NCBI GenBank assembly: GCA_965216135.1
Contig: CBDCFL010000022.1
Location: forward strand, 62,001 to 126,000
DNA length: 64,000 bases
DNA from: CBDCFL01 sp965216135
GTDB lineage: Bacteria; Pseudomonadota; Alphaproteobacteria; Rhodobacterales; Rhodobacteraceae
Reading direction: 5' to 3'
The translations under genes and the position numbers were made by a program. This document shows positions 1-8,704 of the stretch, piece by piece. Below the pieces are notes generated by a model. The model saw nothing but the letters and a program-made list of their open reading frames with translations. It did not search any database and was not told the origin of the DNA. Position 1 is the first letter of the stretch, and every line of letters starts with the position of its first letter.

Positions 1-859
1 CACTCATCACATCGGTGCGCACATCCCGCGCGCCAATCCAGAGCACGCCGACAACGCCAGAAAATATCAGTGATATGACGAAAAAGGTCATCGCCGCCCG
101 GGTGGTGATGCGCCGTTTGGCGACCTCAAAACTGTTCTCGGTGACGTGCGCAAATTTGCGCCTGCTGTCACCTTCCTGGGTGAACGCCTGCACGGTCTGG
201 GCCGACAACAGCGCCTCGGACGCAGACCCGGAACTGGCCGCGATCCAGTCCTGATTTTCTCGGCTCAAAACCCGCAGCCGACGGCCCAGCAACAGGATCG
301 GCACCAAAACCGCGGGCACCAGCAACAACATCAGGCCGGACAGTTTGAGCGATGTGATCACCATCATCACCAGCCCGCCGGCGAAGATCAGAACATTGCG
401 CAAAGCAACCGAAACCGAAGAGCCGACGACCGACAGGATCAACGTGGTGTCGGTGGTGATCCGCGACAATATTTCGGCGGTCATGATGCGCTCAAAAAAT
501 GCCGGGCTCATGCCGATCACGCGGTCGAATACCGCCTTCCTGATGTCGGCCACCACCCGCTCGCCCAGCCTGGTGACCAGGTAAAACCGCAGGCCGGTTC
601 CCAGACCCAGCATGACCGCCACGCCAATGGCGGCCAGAAAATACCGGTCGAGAATAGCGTCGCTCGAGGCGTTGAAGCCTTCGACAATGCCGCGCACGGC
701 AATTGGTAAGATCAGCGACAGGCCGGCGGTGAACACGAGTGTGACCATCGCCAGCGCCAGCAGCGCGAGGTAGGGCGCCAAAAACGGCCAGAGCTGGCCC
801 AAGGCACCGATCTGGCGTGAGGTCGGCCTATCGTCGATATTTGCGTTGTGGTCCGACAT
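1..859 (-). CDS. ABC exporter, transmembrane domain (3' part outside window)
   Basis: The minus-strand frame stays open from an ATG at 859 to the edge of the window, about 286 codons. The start is preceded by an AAAGGATC ribosome site 3-4 nt upstream. The translation begins MSDHNANIDDRPTSRQ and then has several hydrophobic helices. It contains stretches typical of type-1 ABC exporter membrane domains, such as RLGERVVADIRKAVFDRVI and SPAFFERIMTAEILSRITTD, with ALLSAQTVQAFTQE later. This is the MsbA/LmrA-like architecture (six helices followed by an ATPase), but the nucleotide-binding domain lies outside the window, so the fusion of both domains is inferred from the family. Substrate is unknown; lipid or drug export would fit. 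The gene is read away from putA's promoter end and is separated from putA by a palindromic repeat, so the two are probably separate units. Confidence 0.85.
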   Translation of the reverse strand, partial: MSDHNANIDDRPTSRQIGALGQLWPFLAPYLALLALAMVTLVFTAGLSLILPIAVRGIVEGFNASSDAILDRYFLAAIGVAVMLGLGTGLRFYLVTRLGERVVADIRKAVFDRVIGMSPAFFERIMTAEILSRITTDTTLILSVVGSSVSVALRNVLIFAGGLVMMVITSLKLSGLMLLLVPAVLVPILLLGRRLRVLSRENQDWIAASSGSASEALLSAQTVQAFTQEGDSRRKFAHVTENSFEVAKRRITTRAAMTFFVISLIFSGVVGVLWIGARDVRTDVMS

Positions 860-968
860 GATCCTTTCGAGATAGTGCCGCCTTCACCAAGGATCAACCG
901 AGGGCACGCCTGCTCGCGGACAAGAGCGCCCACCCAGGGCGATCGGAACGATCGCCGATGCCCGGCAT

Positions 969-1153
969 GCCCGGAACAAGGCACGCAGTGCCGCCGGGCA
1001 GCGCCCGACCGCGTCATGCCGCAGGCGTGCTTCCCGCACGACCGGGCGGGCGCTATTGCGACGTTGCTCACCCGAACATTCGATAATGAGGCGGCACCAT
1101 AAAGCGCGGACCGTGCCCGTCAGACGTGCCCGCCCGCGGTCAGGCGCTGCCCT
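969..1153. repeat. Intergenic palindromic repeat, copy R1
   Basis: First of four related segments (others at 6965, 12501 and 12744). It starts GCCCGGAACAAGGCACGC and contains a small hairpin (GCAC..GTGC). It then has a long imperfect stem AGCGCCCG..CGGGCGCT enclosing a second hairpin around GCCGCAGGC. The 3' half carries a conserved block, GGCGGCACCATAAAGCGC. This copy fills most of the gap between the ABC exporter and putA; I see no gene in the rest of the gap (860-1185). Confidence 0.75.
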
Positions 1154-1185
1154 GTCGTTGCGGGTGCCCCCAAGCGGGAATAGAC

Positions 1186-4100
1186 CTAGGACACTGCGGC
1201 CAGCAAGGCCGCGTTGCCACCCGCCGCGGTGGTGTCCACACAGACATGCCGTTCGATCCGCAAAAGCCGTGCCAGATCGCGCTCTGCGATTAGCGGCACG
1301 ATCACGCCATCCCGACCGGCTAGCGCGCGCCGGTAAGGTGCAAGCGTCGCGTCTTCGCCATAATGCACAACCGCGTCGACCCCATTTAGGTCGGCAAGCG
1401 ATTGCGGTGACAGCCGCCCGTCGAGCCCTTCGTTGGGCGCAAGACCGGGCGCGACAAGGACCGGCGCGGCACCGCTGGCGCGCGCGGCTGCGGCCTGATC
1501 TCTGGCGCTCGCCGCATCGGGGCCCAGACACAAGATAACCCCGCGCCCGTATTTCGACAGACGGTTGGATTCGCCGGTCGGCCCCGGCAGGCTGATCGTC
1601 GCGACCCGGCCCTCACCCGATCCTTTGGCCGCATCAATGCGCGACTGAACCGCCTCCGACACCACAAATTCGCCAGCGGCCGCGGCGATCGGCTCGCGCG
1701 CGGCGGCAGCAAACCGCGCCACGTAATTCGGCCCGCCCGCCTTGGGACCGGTGCCCGACAGACCCACGCCGCCGAATGGTTGAGAGCCGACAATCGCTCC
1801 GATCTGGTTGCGGTTGACATAAATATTTCCCGCGCGCACGCGGCGGATCACCTGCTCGATGCGCCCGTCGATGCGTGAATGGATGCCAAATGTCAGCCCG
1901 TAGCCGGATGCGTTTATCCGGTCCACGACCTGATCAATGTCTTCAGCTTTGTAGGTGGCCACATGCAGCACCGGGCCAAATATCTCTTCGGCCATCTCCT
2001 CAATGCCCGCCACCGAGATCGCCACGGGGGCGACAAAATGCCCATGCGCCGGTTCGTCGAGACGCTTCAGCACGCGCTTGTCAGCCTGAGCCTCGGCGAT
2101 ATGGGCGTCGATCCTGGCTTTTGCGCTCTCGTCAATCACCGGGCCGACATCGGTGGCAAAATCCCACGGATCGCCAAGCGTCAGCTCATCCATCGCGCCA
2201 TAGAGCATCCGCAGGAACGGCTTGGCGACATCTTCCTGCAGATACAGCATCCTGAGCGCCGAACAGCGCTGGCCGGCCGAGCGGAATGCCGAATTGACGA
2301 TGTCGGCAATCGCCTGTTCGGGCAGGGCGGTGCTGTCGACAATCATTGCGTTCAACCCGCCGGTCTCGGCGATCAGCGGTGCGGCGGGCGACAGGTTTTC
2401 TGCCATGGCGCGATTGATCCTCAGCGCCGTGGCTGTCGAGCCGGTAAAGCACATGCCCGCGACGGTCGCAGCACTCGACAATGCGGCACCAACGACCGAG
2501 CCCGGCCCGGGCAACAATTGCAGCGACGCCACCGGCAGCCCGGCTTGGTGCATCAAACCAACCGACAGATGCGCGGTCAGCGTCGTCGCTTCGGCCGGTT
2601 TGGCCAGCACCCCGTTTCCAGCCGCCAAGGCCGCAGCGATCTGCCCGGTAAATATCGCCAACGGAAAATTCCAGGGCGAGATACAGGCCACCAGCCCGCG
2701 CGCCGGGGCTTCGAGCTCTTTCGCCCGCTCGGCGTAATAGCGAAGGAAATCAACCGCTTCGCGCAGCTCTGCCACTGCATCCACCGGCGTCTTGCCGGCC
2801 TCACGGCAGACCAGCGCAAAGAACTCGCCAGCGTGGTCTTCATAGAGGTCTGCCGCCCGCATCAGCACCTGTGCCCGCTCGCCAACATCCGCCCGCCACG
2901 GGCTGGCCGCATCGATCGCGGCGCTGACATCCTGATCGCGGATCCTTGTGACCTCGCCCACGACATCGCTCGCATTAGCCGGGTTGAGAACGCCGTGCTG
3001 CACGCCGCCGTCGCCTTCAGGCACGATCAACGGTGCGGCTTTCCACTGATGGCGGCGAAACGCCTCACGCGCGCTCTGGTAGGCGGCAATATCGGCGCGG
3101 TCATGCAAATCCCAGCCACGCGAATTTTGCCGCGACGGCAGAAATATATCCGCCGGTCTGGCAATGCGGGCGTCAGGCTCGAACGGCTCGGCAAACGGAT
3201 CCGCGCCGACAACCGCTGGCGGGATGGTCTCGTCCACAATCTGATTGACGAACGACGAATTCGCGCCGTTCTCCAACAATCGCCGCACCAGATAGGCCAA
3301 CAGATCGCGATGCGCGCCCACTGGCGCGTAAATGCGGCACCGCGTTCCATGGCGGTCCATCACCTGATCGTGCAGGCTCTCGCCCATCCCGTGCAGGCGC
3401 TGAAACTCAAAATCGCGCCGCTTGCCCGCAAGCTCCAGGATCGCGGCCACCGAATGGGCGTTATGGGTGGCAAATTGCGGATAAACCCGGTCGGTCATCG
3501 CCAGCAGCATTTCGGCGCAGCAGATATAGGCCATGTCGGTGCTGGATTTGCGGGTGAACACCGGAAATTCAGCTACCCCTTCGACCTGCGCGCGCTTTAT
3601 CTCGCTGTCCCAATAAGCGCCCTTGACCAGACGCACCATGATCTTGCGATCCAGCCCCAGCGCCAGCGCATAAAGCCATTTCAAAACCGCCGGAGCGCGC
3701 TTGGAATAGGCCTGCACCACCACCCCAAATCCGTCCCATCGCGCCAGTTTGCGATCTGCCAGAACCGCCTCGATCACATCCAGCGACAAATCCAGACGCT
3801 CGGCCTCTTCCGCGTCAATGTTCAGCCCCATGCCAGCGCTCTTGGCCATGCGCGCCAGCTCGCGAACGCGCGGCACCAACTCGTCCATCACCCGCGCCAT
3901 CTGCGGCTGTTCATAGCGGGGATGCAGCGCCGACAGCTTGATCGAAATGCCGGGATTTTCGCGAATATCATCGGACTTGCAGTTATCGCCAAGCTGTTGA
4001 ATGGCCGCAGCATAGGCGGCAAAAAACGCATCCGCGTCCCGCGCCGTCATCGCCGCCTCGCCCAGCATGTCAAAGGAAAAGGTGTACCCCTGATCGGCCT

Positions 4101-4653
4101 TGCCAGCCCCGCGTTTCAGCGCGCTAGAAATAGTCTGCCCCAGCACAAACTGCGCACCCAGCTCTTTCATCGCGCGGCCAACCGCGGTCCGGATAACCGG
4201 TTCGCCCAGCCGTTTGATCGCACCGCGCAGGGCGGCGGTCAGCCCGGTGCCTTCTTTCAAAACCTGCCCCGTCAAAAGCAGCGCCCAGGTCGATGCGTTG
4301 ACCAGCGGCGACGAAGAGCGGCCCAGATGCTCAGACCAATCCGATGGCGCGATCTTGTCTTCAATCAGCTCGTCGATTGAAAACGTATCGGGCACCCTGA
4401 GCAGCGCCTCGGCCAGACACATCAGCGCGATGCCTTCATCCGTGGACAGGCCATATTCGGCCAGAAAGACCTCCATCAGACCGGTCTGACCGCCTTGGCG
4501 GATTTGCGTGACAAGTTCAGCCGCCATTTTGCTGCTGCTTACCCGCCGATCCTTGTCGAACCCTGTCTGAGCGATCAAGGACGACAGGACCTCGGCCTCT
4601 GGCGCGCGATGGGCTGCGCGGATGTCTGATCGCAATGCAGTCAGGTCAGTCAT
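1186..4653 (-). CDS. putA: Bifunctional proline dehydrogenase / L-glutamate gamma-semialdehyde dehydrogenase
   Basis: PutA oxidises proline to glutamate in two steps: an FAD-dependent proline dehydrogenase makes P5C, and an NAD-dependent aldehyde dehydrogenase oxidises the semialdehyde. The 1155-residue product shows the proline dehydrogenase barrel at about residues 150-470 (VRLVKGAYWDSEIKRA near 345). An aldehyde dehydrogenase domain follows at about 540-980, with ISPWNFPLAIFTGQIAAALA, FTGSTATA, the general base in AETGG near residue 763, and the nucleophile in GQRCSALR near 796. The C-terminal tail of about 170 residues is the usual PutA extension. The N-terminus starts directly with the arm region; I see no ribbon-helix-helix DNA-binding segment, so it is probably not an autorepressor like the enteric enzyme. 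It overlaps the upstream denD-like gene by 8 nt, suggesting co-transcription. Confidence 0.96.
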   Translation of the reverse strand: MTDLTALRSDIRAAHRAPEAEVLSSLIAQTGFDKDRRVSSSKMAAELVTQIRQGGQTGLMEVFLAEYGLSTDEGIALMCLAEALLRVPDTFSIDELIEDKIAPSDWSEHLGRSSSPLVNASTWALLLTGQVLKEGTGLTAALRGAIKRLGEPVIRTAVGRAMKELGAQFVLGQTISSALKRGAGKADQGYTFSFDMLGEAAMTARDADAFFAAYAAAIQQLGDNCKSDDIRENPGISIKLSALHPRYEQPQMARVMDELVPRVRELARMAKSAGMGLNIDAEEAERLDLSLDVIEAVLADRKLARWDGFGVVVQAYSKRAPAVLKWLYALALGLDRKIMVRLVKGAYWDSEIKRAQVEGVAEFPVFTRKSSTDMAYICCAEMLLAMTDRVYPQFATHNAHSVAAILELAGKRRDFEFQRLHGMGESLHDQVMDRHGTRCRIYAPVGAHRDLLAYLVRRLLENGANSSFVNQIVDETIPPAVVGADPFAEPFEPDARIARPADIFLPSRQNSRGWDLHDRADIAAYQSAREAFRRHQWKAAPLIVPEGDGGVQHGVLNPANASDVVGEVTRIRDQDVSAAIDAASPWRADVGERAQVLMRAADLYEDHAGEFFALVCREAGKTPVDAVAELREAVDFLRYYAERAKELEAPARGLVACISPWNFPLAIFTGQIAAALAAGNGVLAKPAEATTLTAHLSVGLMHQAGLPVASLQLLPGPGSVVGAALSSAATVAGMCFTGSTATALRINRAMAENLSPAAPLIAETGGLNAMIVDSTALPEQAIADIVNSAFRSAGQRCSALRMLYLQEDVAKPFLRMLYGAMDELTLGDPWDFATDVGPVIDESAKARIDAHIAEAQADKRVLKRLDEPAHGHFVAPVAISVAGIEEMAEEIFGPVLHVATYKAEDIDQVVDRINASGYGLTFGIHSRIDGRIEQVIRRVRAGNIYVNRNQIGAIVGSQPFGGVGLSGTGPKAGGPNYVARFAAAAREPIAAAAGEFVVSEAVQSRIDAAKGSGEGRVATISLPGPTGESNRLSKYGRGVILCLGPDAASARDQAAAARASGAAPVLVAPGLAPNEGLDGRLSPQSLADLNGVDAVVHYGEDATLAPYRRALAGRDGVIVPLIAERDLARLLRIERHVCVDTTAAGGNAALLAAVS

Positions 4654-5644
4654 GGCGGTGGTCCGTGTTATCGGGCCTCAGGTCATCTTCGATATAGGCG
4701 CGAATGATCGCATCGAAATCGCGATCCGCGGTAAACCCCAGTTGCTCGGCGCGTTTCGGCGCGAAATTCTGCGGCCAGCCGCCGACGATTTTCATGATTG
4801 CCTGATCAGGCTCCGTACGGATCAGCGCCACGACGTCACTGCCGGCGATGTCGCGCAGTGCCTCGATCTGTTCTTCAACCGTGCAGCTTACGCCCGGCAG
4901 ATTCAGCGTCCGCCGACCGCCGAGTTTGTCCGCATCGAGCTCCGCCGCGTGGCGCAGAAATCCCACCGCCGAGCGCGGCGAGGCGTGCCAGTGCCGCACG
5001 CCTGGATCGACCGGCAGGACCGCCTGCTGCCCGTTCAGGAGTTCGCGAATGATGCCGGAAAAGAAACTCGACGCGGCAAGGTTCGCCTTGCCCGGACGCA
5101 CGCAGATGGTGGGCAAGCGGATGGCGATGCCGTCGATGAACCCCTTACGACTGAAATCACCAAGCATGAGTTCCGAGATCGCCTTGTGCGCCCCGTAGCT
5201 TGTCTGCGGCGCGCACAGAAATTCATCGCCGATCTGGTCAGGGAAGGGCGGTCCAAATGCCGCGATTGAAGAGGTGAACACGACCTTGGGACAATAGCTT
5301 GCGCCACTTGCCAGATGCTCAGCGCGCAGGGCTTCCAGAAAGGCCCAAAAGCCCGCGTGATTGACCCGCCATCCTTTGTCGAAATCGGTTTCGGCTTCGC
5401 CGGAGACGATGGACGCCACGTGAAAGATCAGATCGGGCCGCGCCGCGATCTGGTTTTCGATCGCACCGGGATCGCTCACACTGGCCGCGACGCGCGCGCT
5501 GGCCGGTGCGCCATTGGCGCCAAAGGCAAGGTCGAATAGTGTGACATGCGGGTTTTGATCATCGCCGATCCCATCAACGCCAAGCGATGCAGCAAGTTTC
5601 TGGCCCACCATGCCGCCGCCGCCGATAATCAGAATTCGCGTCAT
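4646..5644 (-). CDS. denD: NAD-dependent epimerase/dehydratase family, D-erythronate dehydrogenase-like
   Basis: The 332-residue product begins MTRILIIGGGGMVGQKLA, a classic Rossmann glycine motif of extended short-chain dehydrogenases. It has the catalytic pair in TSYGAHKAISE near residue 150 and the serine of VVFTSSIAAFG before it. The overall sequence, including RLPTICVRPGKANLAASSFFSGIIRE (shown here only as family resemblance) and RHWHASPRSAV, resembles DenD, which oxidises D-erythronate at C2 to a 2-keto acid. The symbol is a family-level guess. The usual den partners (an OtnK kinase or OtnC decarboxylase) are absent. Instead its 3' end overlaps the start of putA, so its substrate here may differ. 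A sugar-acid dehydrogenase of the same clan is the alternative. Confidence 0.75.
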   Translation of the reverse strand: MTRILIIGGGGMVGQKLAASLGVDGIGDDQNPHVTLFDLAFGANGAPASARVAASVSDPGAIENQIAARPDLIFHVASIVSGEAETDFDKGWRVNHAGFWAFLEALRAEHLASGASYCPKVVFTSSIAAFGPPFPDQIGDEFLCAPQTSYGAHKAISELMLGDFSRKGFIDGIAIRLPTICVRPGKANLAASSFFSGIIRELLNGQQAVLPVDPGVRHWHASPRSAVGFLRHAAELDADKLGGRRTLNLPGVSCTVEEQIEALRDIAGSDVVALIRTEPDQAIMKIVGGWPQNFAPKRAEQLGFTADRDFDAIIRAYIEDDLRPDNTDHRHD

Positions 5645-5755
5645 AGTCGCGGGTTACTGATTTTTCAGCCCCTGCGAAAGTGGTTTTGTCGTGGCCGGGG
5701 GCGGCGCGATCAAGTAGAGCCGTCAGGCAGCCCATCTGCGCCTGGAGATAAAAAT

Positions 5756-6829
5756 ATGACCGTGCGCCAGGATGACATTCTTGCCGCCTTGGCCGATCTG
5801 AGCGATCCGGCCTCTGGTCAGGACATTGTTACGGCTGGCCTGGTGCGCGGGTTGAGCGTCGAAGGCGAAACCGCGCGCTTTGTCATCGAAATAGGCGATC
5901 GCGACCCTGAGCAGATGGAAGCCGTGCGCGCCGCCGCCGAACAGGCGGTGCAGCAACTAGACGGTATTGCGCATGTATCGGTGGCCATGACCGCGCCGAC
6001 CAAACCCAAGGGGCCGCCGCCGGACCTTGGCGCAAAAACCGAACGCCCGCCGGCCAACGCGCCGATAAAAATTCCCGGCGTCGAGCGGATCATCGCAATA
6101 GCCTCGGGCAAGGGCGGCGTGGGCAAGTCCACCATTGCGGCCAACATTGCCACGGCACTTGCCGCTGCCGGGCGGCGCGTCGGATTGTTGGACGCTGATG
6201 TTTACGGCCCCTCGCAACCGCGCATGATGGGCATTAATGCCAAACCCACATCGCCGGATGGCAAAAAGATGGTACCGCCGGACGCCCACGGCGTGAAACT
6301 CATATCCCTGGGCCTGATGATGCCCGAGGGCGAGGCGGTGGTCTGGCGCGGCCCGATGCTGATGGGCGCGCTGCAGCAGTTTCTGCACAATGTGCAATGG
6401 GGCGATCTGGATGTGCTGATCGTCGATCTGCCGCCGGGCACCGGTGATGCGCAGCTGACGCTGGTGCAAAAGGCGGTCGTCGATGGGGTGATCATCGTCT
6501 CAACCCCGCAGGACATCGCGCTGCTGGACGCGCGCAAGGGCATCGACATGTTTCGCAAAACCAAGACACCGATCATCGGGCTGGTGGAAAACATGTCGAC
6601 GCATATCTGCTCAAACTGCGGCCATGAGGAGCACATATTCGGCCATGGCGGCGTGGCGGCCGAGGCGGAAAGGCTGGGCGTGCCGCTGTTGGCGGAAATT
6701 CCGTTGCGTCTGGATGTGCGGGTGGCAGCCGATGACGGCACGCCGATTGTCGTGCGCGATCCCGCCGATCCGGCAGCGGTGGCCATCGCTGCGCTTGCCG
6801 AGGGGCTGATTTCCGATGGATTTGGTTAA
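5756..6829 (+). CDS. mrp: Mrp/ApbC (NBP35-type) iron-sulfur cluster carrier ATPase
   Basis: Cytosolic P-loop ATPase that binds and hands over [4Fe-4S] clusters to apo-proteins. The start is the ATG at 5756, with GGAG 9 nt upstream (5744-5747). The longer open frame upstream lacks similarity to the family. The 357-residue product has an N-terminal MIP18/DUF59-like domain (about residues 1-85), a linker rich in Pro and Lys, and then the deviant Walker A motif SGKGGVGKST near residue 118. It also has DADVYGPSQPRMMG, VDLPPGTGD and the cluster-binding CSNCG motif near residue 284. Length and motif order match the bacterial Mrp family. It is divergent from the denD-putA unit. An 18-bp palindrome follows the stop by 7 nt. 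Confidence 0.95.
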   Translation: MTVRQDDILAALADLSDPASGQDIVTAGLVRGLSVEGETARFVIEIGDRDPEQMEAVRAAAEQAVQQLDGIAHVSVAMTAPTKPKGPPPDLGAKTERPPANAPIKIPGVERIIAIASGKGGVGKSTIAANIATALAAAGRRVGLLDADVYGPSQPRMMGINAKPTSPDGKKMVPPDAHGVKLISLGLMMPEGEAVVWRGPMLMGALQQFLHNVQWGDLDVLIVDLPPGTGDAQLTLVQKAVVDGVIIVSTPQDIALLDARKGIDMFRKTKTPIIGLVENMSTHICSNCGHEEHIFGHGGVAAEAERLGVPLLAEIPLRLDVRVAADDGTPIVVRDPADPAAVAIAALAEGLISDGFG

Positions 6830-6836
6830 GCCCAAG

Positions 6837-6854
6837 TGTTTCGCATGCGAAACA
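6837..6854. promoter_or_regulatory. Perfect 18-bp palindrome downstream of mrp
   Basis: TGTTTCGCATGCGAAACA reads identically on both strands and starts 7 nt after the mrp stop codon. There is no T-run, so it is a poor intrinsic terminator; it looks more like a binding site for a dimeric DNA-binding protein. Function is unknown. The rest of the gap up to the next repeat holds an AT-rich stretch (about 6900-6930) but no recognisable gene. Confidence 0.45.
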
Positions 6855-6964
6855 TTCGCCAACCGGTTGAAGGCGCTTGGGGAATCCGGGTAGAAGCTGG
6901 ACAATTGAATATTAACAACGGGTTAAAGTGGGGGCACTTCAGTTAAGCGGACCGATTCGAACTT

Positions 6965-7150
6965 GCCCGGAACAAGGCGCGAAGCGCCGCCGGGCAGCGC
7001 CCGACCGCCGTCACGCCGGAGGCGTGCTTACAGCACGACGGGCGGGCGCTCCTTTGACGTCTGCGCACCCGAATGAATGGAAGATGTGGCGGCACCATAA
7101 AGTGAAGACCACATCCGTTGAGGCGCCCACCCGCGATCGGGCGCAGCCCT
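6965..7150. repeat. Intergenic palindromic repeat, copy R2
   Basis: Second copy of the family, in the same orientation as R1, R3 and R4. It has GCGCGAAGCGC in the first hairpin, where the other copies have GCACG(A/C)AGTGC. This compensatory change keeps the stem pairing. The conserved CGGCACCATAAAG block is present. It lies between mrp and the IS630 element. Confidence 0.75.
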
Positions 7151-7191
7151 CTGTTGTTCAGATTGGGAAATGCCCTTTGGTTTCGAAGTTA

Positions 7192-8356
7192 TACCAACGG
7201 TCATTGATCAGAACCCATGCGCCCATTTGCGCATGCCGAGGGACATGATCTTCCATGGTTGGTCGATGAGGTTGTTCCAGGCTTGGCAGCACAGCGCGAC
7301 GATGTCTTCGTAGGATTTGAAGATCCGGTTCGACAACCAGTTGTCGCGCATGAATTGCCAGACATTCTCCACCGGGTTCAACTCGGGCGATCGTGGCGGC
7401 AGCGCCAGGACGGTGATGTTGTCGGGGATCGCCAGCTTGGGCATCAAGTGCCAACCGGCCTGATCGACGATCAGCACCGCATGGGCACCGGGATCGACGG
7501 CGGCACTGATCTCGATGAGGTGCGCCGCCATGGCGTCGGTGTCGCACCAAGGCATGACCAGCCCGGCGCCTTTCCCCTTCGCGGGACAGATCGCGCCGAA
7601 GATATAGGCCCATTCGGTGCGCTGGTCGCGGGGCACCCGCGGGCGCGTGCCACGTCTGGCCCATCGGCGTGTGAGCTTATTCTTCTGGCCGATGCGGGCT
7701 TCATCTTGCCACCACAGCTCTATCTCGACGCCTTTCGGGAGCCTCGCCCGGATCTTCGCCAGTTCGGCGGGGAAGTTTTTTTTAAAAGCCTCGACGGCCA
7801 GCTCGTTTTGCGCGTAGTGGCGCGGCCGCGCCGAGATCTTGGCGAAGCCGAGCGCCTTCAACTCGCGCCCGACCGTGGTCTCGTCGAGCGAGATGGCGAA
7901 CGTCTCCAAGAGCCACCGCGCCAGGTCCTTGCGCCGCCAGCGCACGACGCCGTCGACCGCCGGGACCGGGCCGGCCTCAACAACCTCCGCCAGTGCGCGG
8001 CGGTGATCGGCGTTGAGCTTCGAGGGTGCGCCCGGTGACTTCCCATCGACCAGCCCGTCCGGTCCGCGGGCGTTGAAGCGCAGCACCCAGTCGCGAATGA
8101 TCTGCAGACCGACGCCGCCGATCCGCGACGCATCCGTCCTGCTGCCACCATCGTAGACCTCGGCCAACGCCAGCAGACGACGGCTCTGGGTCGCGTCCCT
8201 GGTCCTCTTCGCGAGGCGCCGCAGTGAGACGCTGTCAAAATCGTTCCGTAAGTCGATAGGCGCTGCCATGGCGAACCTCATTGGTTCACCACATTGAGTC
8301 AGAGATCGGACCGCTTGGGAATCCCCAACGTGAGTCAGGCATTCCGCTCGGTGGTA
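7192..8356. mobile_element. IS630-family insertion sequence
   Basis: One transposase gene flanked by short imperfect inverted ends. The left end reads TATACCAACGGTCATTGATCAG from about 7190. The right end, read on the other strand from about 8359, begins TAATACCACCGAGCGGAATG. Both are preceded by TA, the dinucleotide that IS630/Tc1-type elements duplicate. The exact ends are an estimate, because the inverted repeats match only partly. Confidence 0.7.
7208..8281 (-). CDS. IS630-family transposase
   Basis: A single intact 357-residue frame. The N-terminal third is a helix-turn-helix region (GGSRTDASRIGGVGLQIIRDW) followed by a winged-helix-like linker. The catalytic DDE core has the first aspartate in WWQDEARIG near residue 192, the second in VLIVDQAGWH, and the glutamate in LNPVENVWQ near the C-terminus. 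A run of eight A on the coding strand (about 7770-7780) sits at residues KKN. Many IS630 elements use such runs for frameshifting, but here one frame already encodes the whole protein. The element appears undamaged and may be active. Confidence 0.93.
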   Translation of the reverse strand: MRFAMAAPIDLRNDFDSVSLRRLAKRTRDATQSRRLLALAEVYDGGSRTDASRIGGVGLQIIRDWVLRFNARGPDGLVDGKSPGAPSKLNADHRRALAEVVEAGPVPAVDGVVRWRRKDLARWLLETFAISLDETTVGRELKALGFAKISARPRHYAQNELAVEAFKKNFPAELAKIRARLPKGVEIELWWQDEARIGQKNKLTRRWARRGTRPRVPRDQRTEWAYIFGAICPAKGKGAGLVMPWCDTDAMAAHLIEISAAVDPGAHAVLIVDQAGWHLMPKLAIPDNITVLALPPRSPELNPVENVWQFMRDNWLSNRIFKSYEDIVALCCQAWNNLIDQPWKIMSLGMRKWAHGF

Positions 8357-8395
8357 TTACTTGTTACCGACGCAGCCAGAACGCCCCACCACCCA

Positions 8396-8429
8396 GCCCG
8401 GCAACAAGGCACGGCACGTGCCGCCGGGC
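8396..8429. repeat. Partial copy (R5) of the intergenic palindromic repeat
   Basis: Only the first hairpin arm of the family is present: GCCCGGCAACAAGGCACG followed by GCACGTGCCGCCGGGC. It lies between the IS630 element and the MoaD-like gene. It may be a truncated repeat or a minimal form of it. Confidence 0.5.
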
Positions 8430-8458
8430 CGGATGGATTGATCGGATCGACCCACAGC

Positions 8459-8704
8459 CTAACCGCCGCGAAGTTTCCGCAACAAATAAATTTCCTGACC
8501 GGGCGCAACCCGCGCCGTCACGTCGTTGGCGATCAGGTCGCCATCAATTGAAACCGACACGCCGTCCTCGATGATCTCCGCCAGACCCGGATAATCCCAC
8601 GCCAGCGCCTCGTATAGGTCGCCCACGTTCCTGGCCTCAACTTCGACGACATCCTTGCCGCCACAAAAGGCCCGCAGGCCTGCCCAAAGGTGCACCTCAA
8701 TCAC
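8459..8704 (-). CDS. MoaD/ThiS-like ubiquitin-fold sulfur carrier, C-terminal Gly-Gly
   Basis: A small 81-residue protein starting at GTG 8704, overlapping the end of the molybdenum subunit gene by 8 nt. It begins VIEVHLWAGLRAFC, has the beta-grasp pattern (hydrophobic strand, helix NVGDLYEALAWDYPGL, then VSVSIDGDLIANDVTARVAPGQEIYLL) and ends LRKLRGG. The terminal Gly-Gly is what MoaD, ThiS and ubiquitin use for adenylation and thiocarboxylate formation. By position it is the last gene of the hydroxylase operon, so it may supply sulfur for the cofactor or have another dedicated role. It is shorter than any housekeeping MoaE/MoaD fusion, and a MoaE partner is not in the window. The start is inferred from overlap and from where similarity begins. 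Confidence 0.8.
   Translation of the reverse strand: MIEVHLWAGLRAFCGGKDVVEVEARNVGDLYEALAWDYPGLAEIIEDGVSVSIDGDLIANDVTARVAPGQEIYLLRKLRGG

Noticed and set aside
1879..4380. An 833-codon open frame on the plus strand opposite putA
   Set aside because: It is antisense to a clearly conserved enzyme, has no recognisable domain or ribosome site, and is explained by the high GC content.
8281..8574. Small plus-strand frame to the right of the IS630 transposase
   Set aside because: It crosses the element end, the partial repeat and the antisense of the MoaD-like gene; no conservation is visible.
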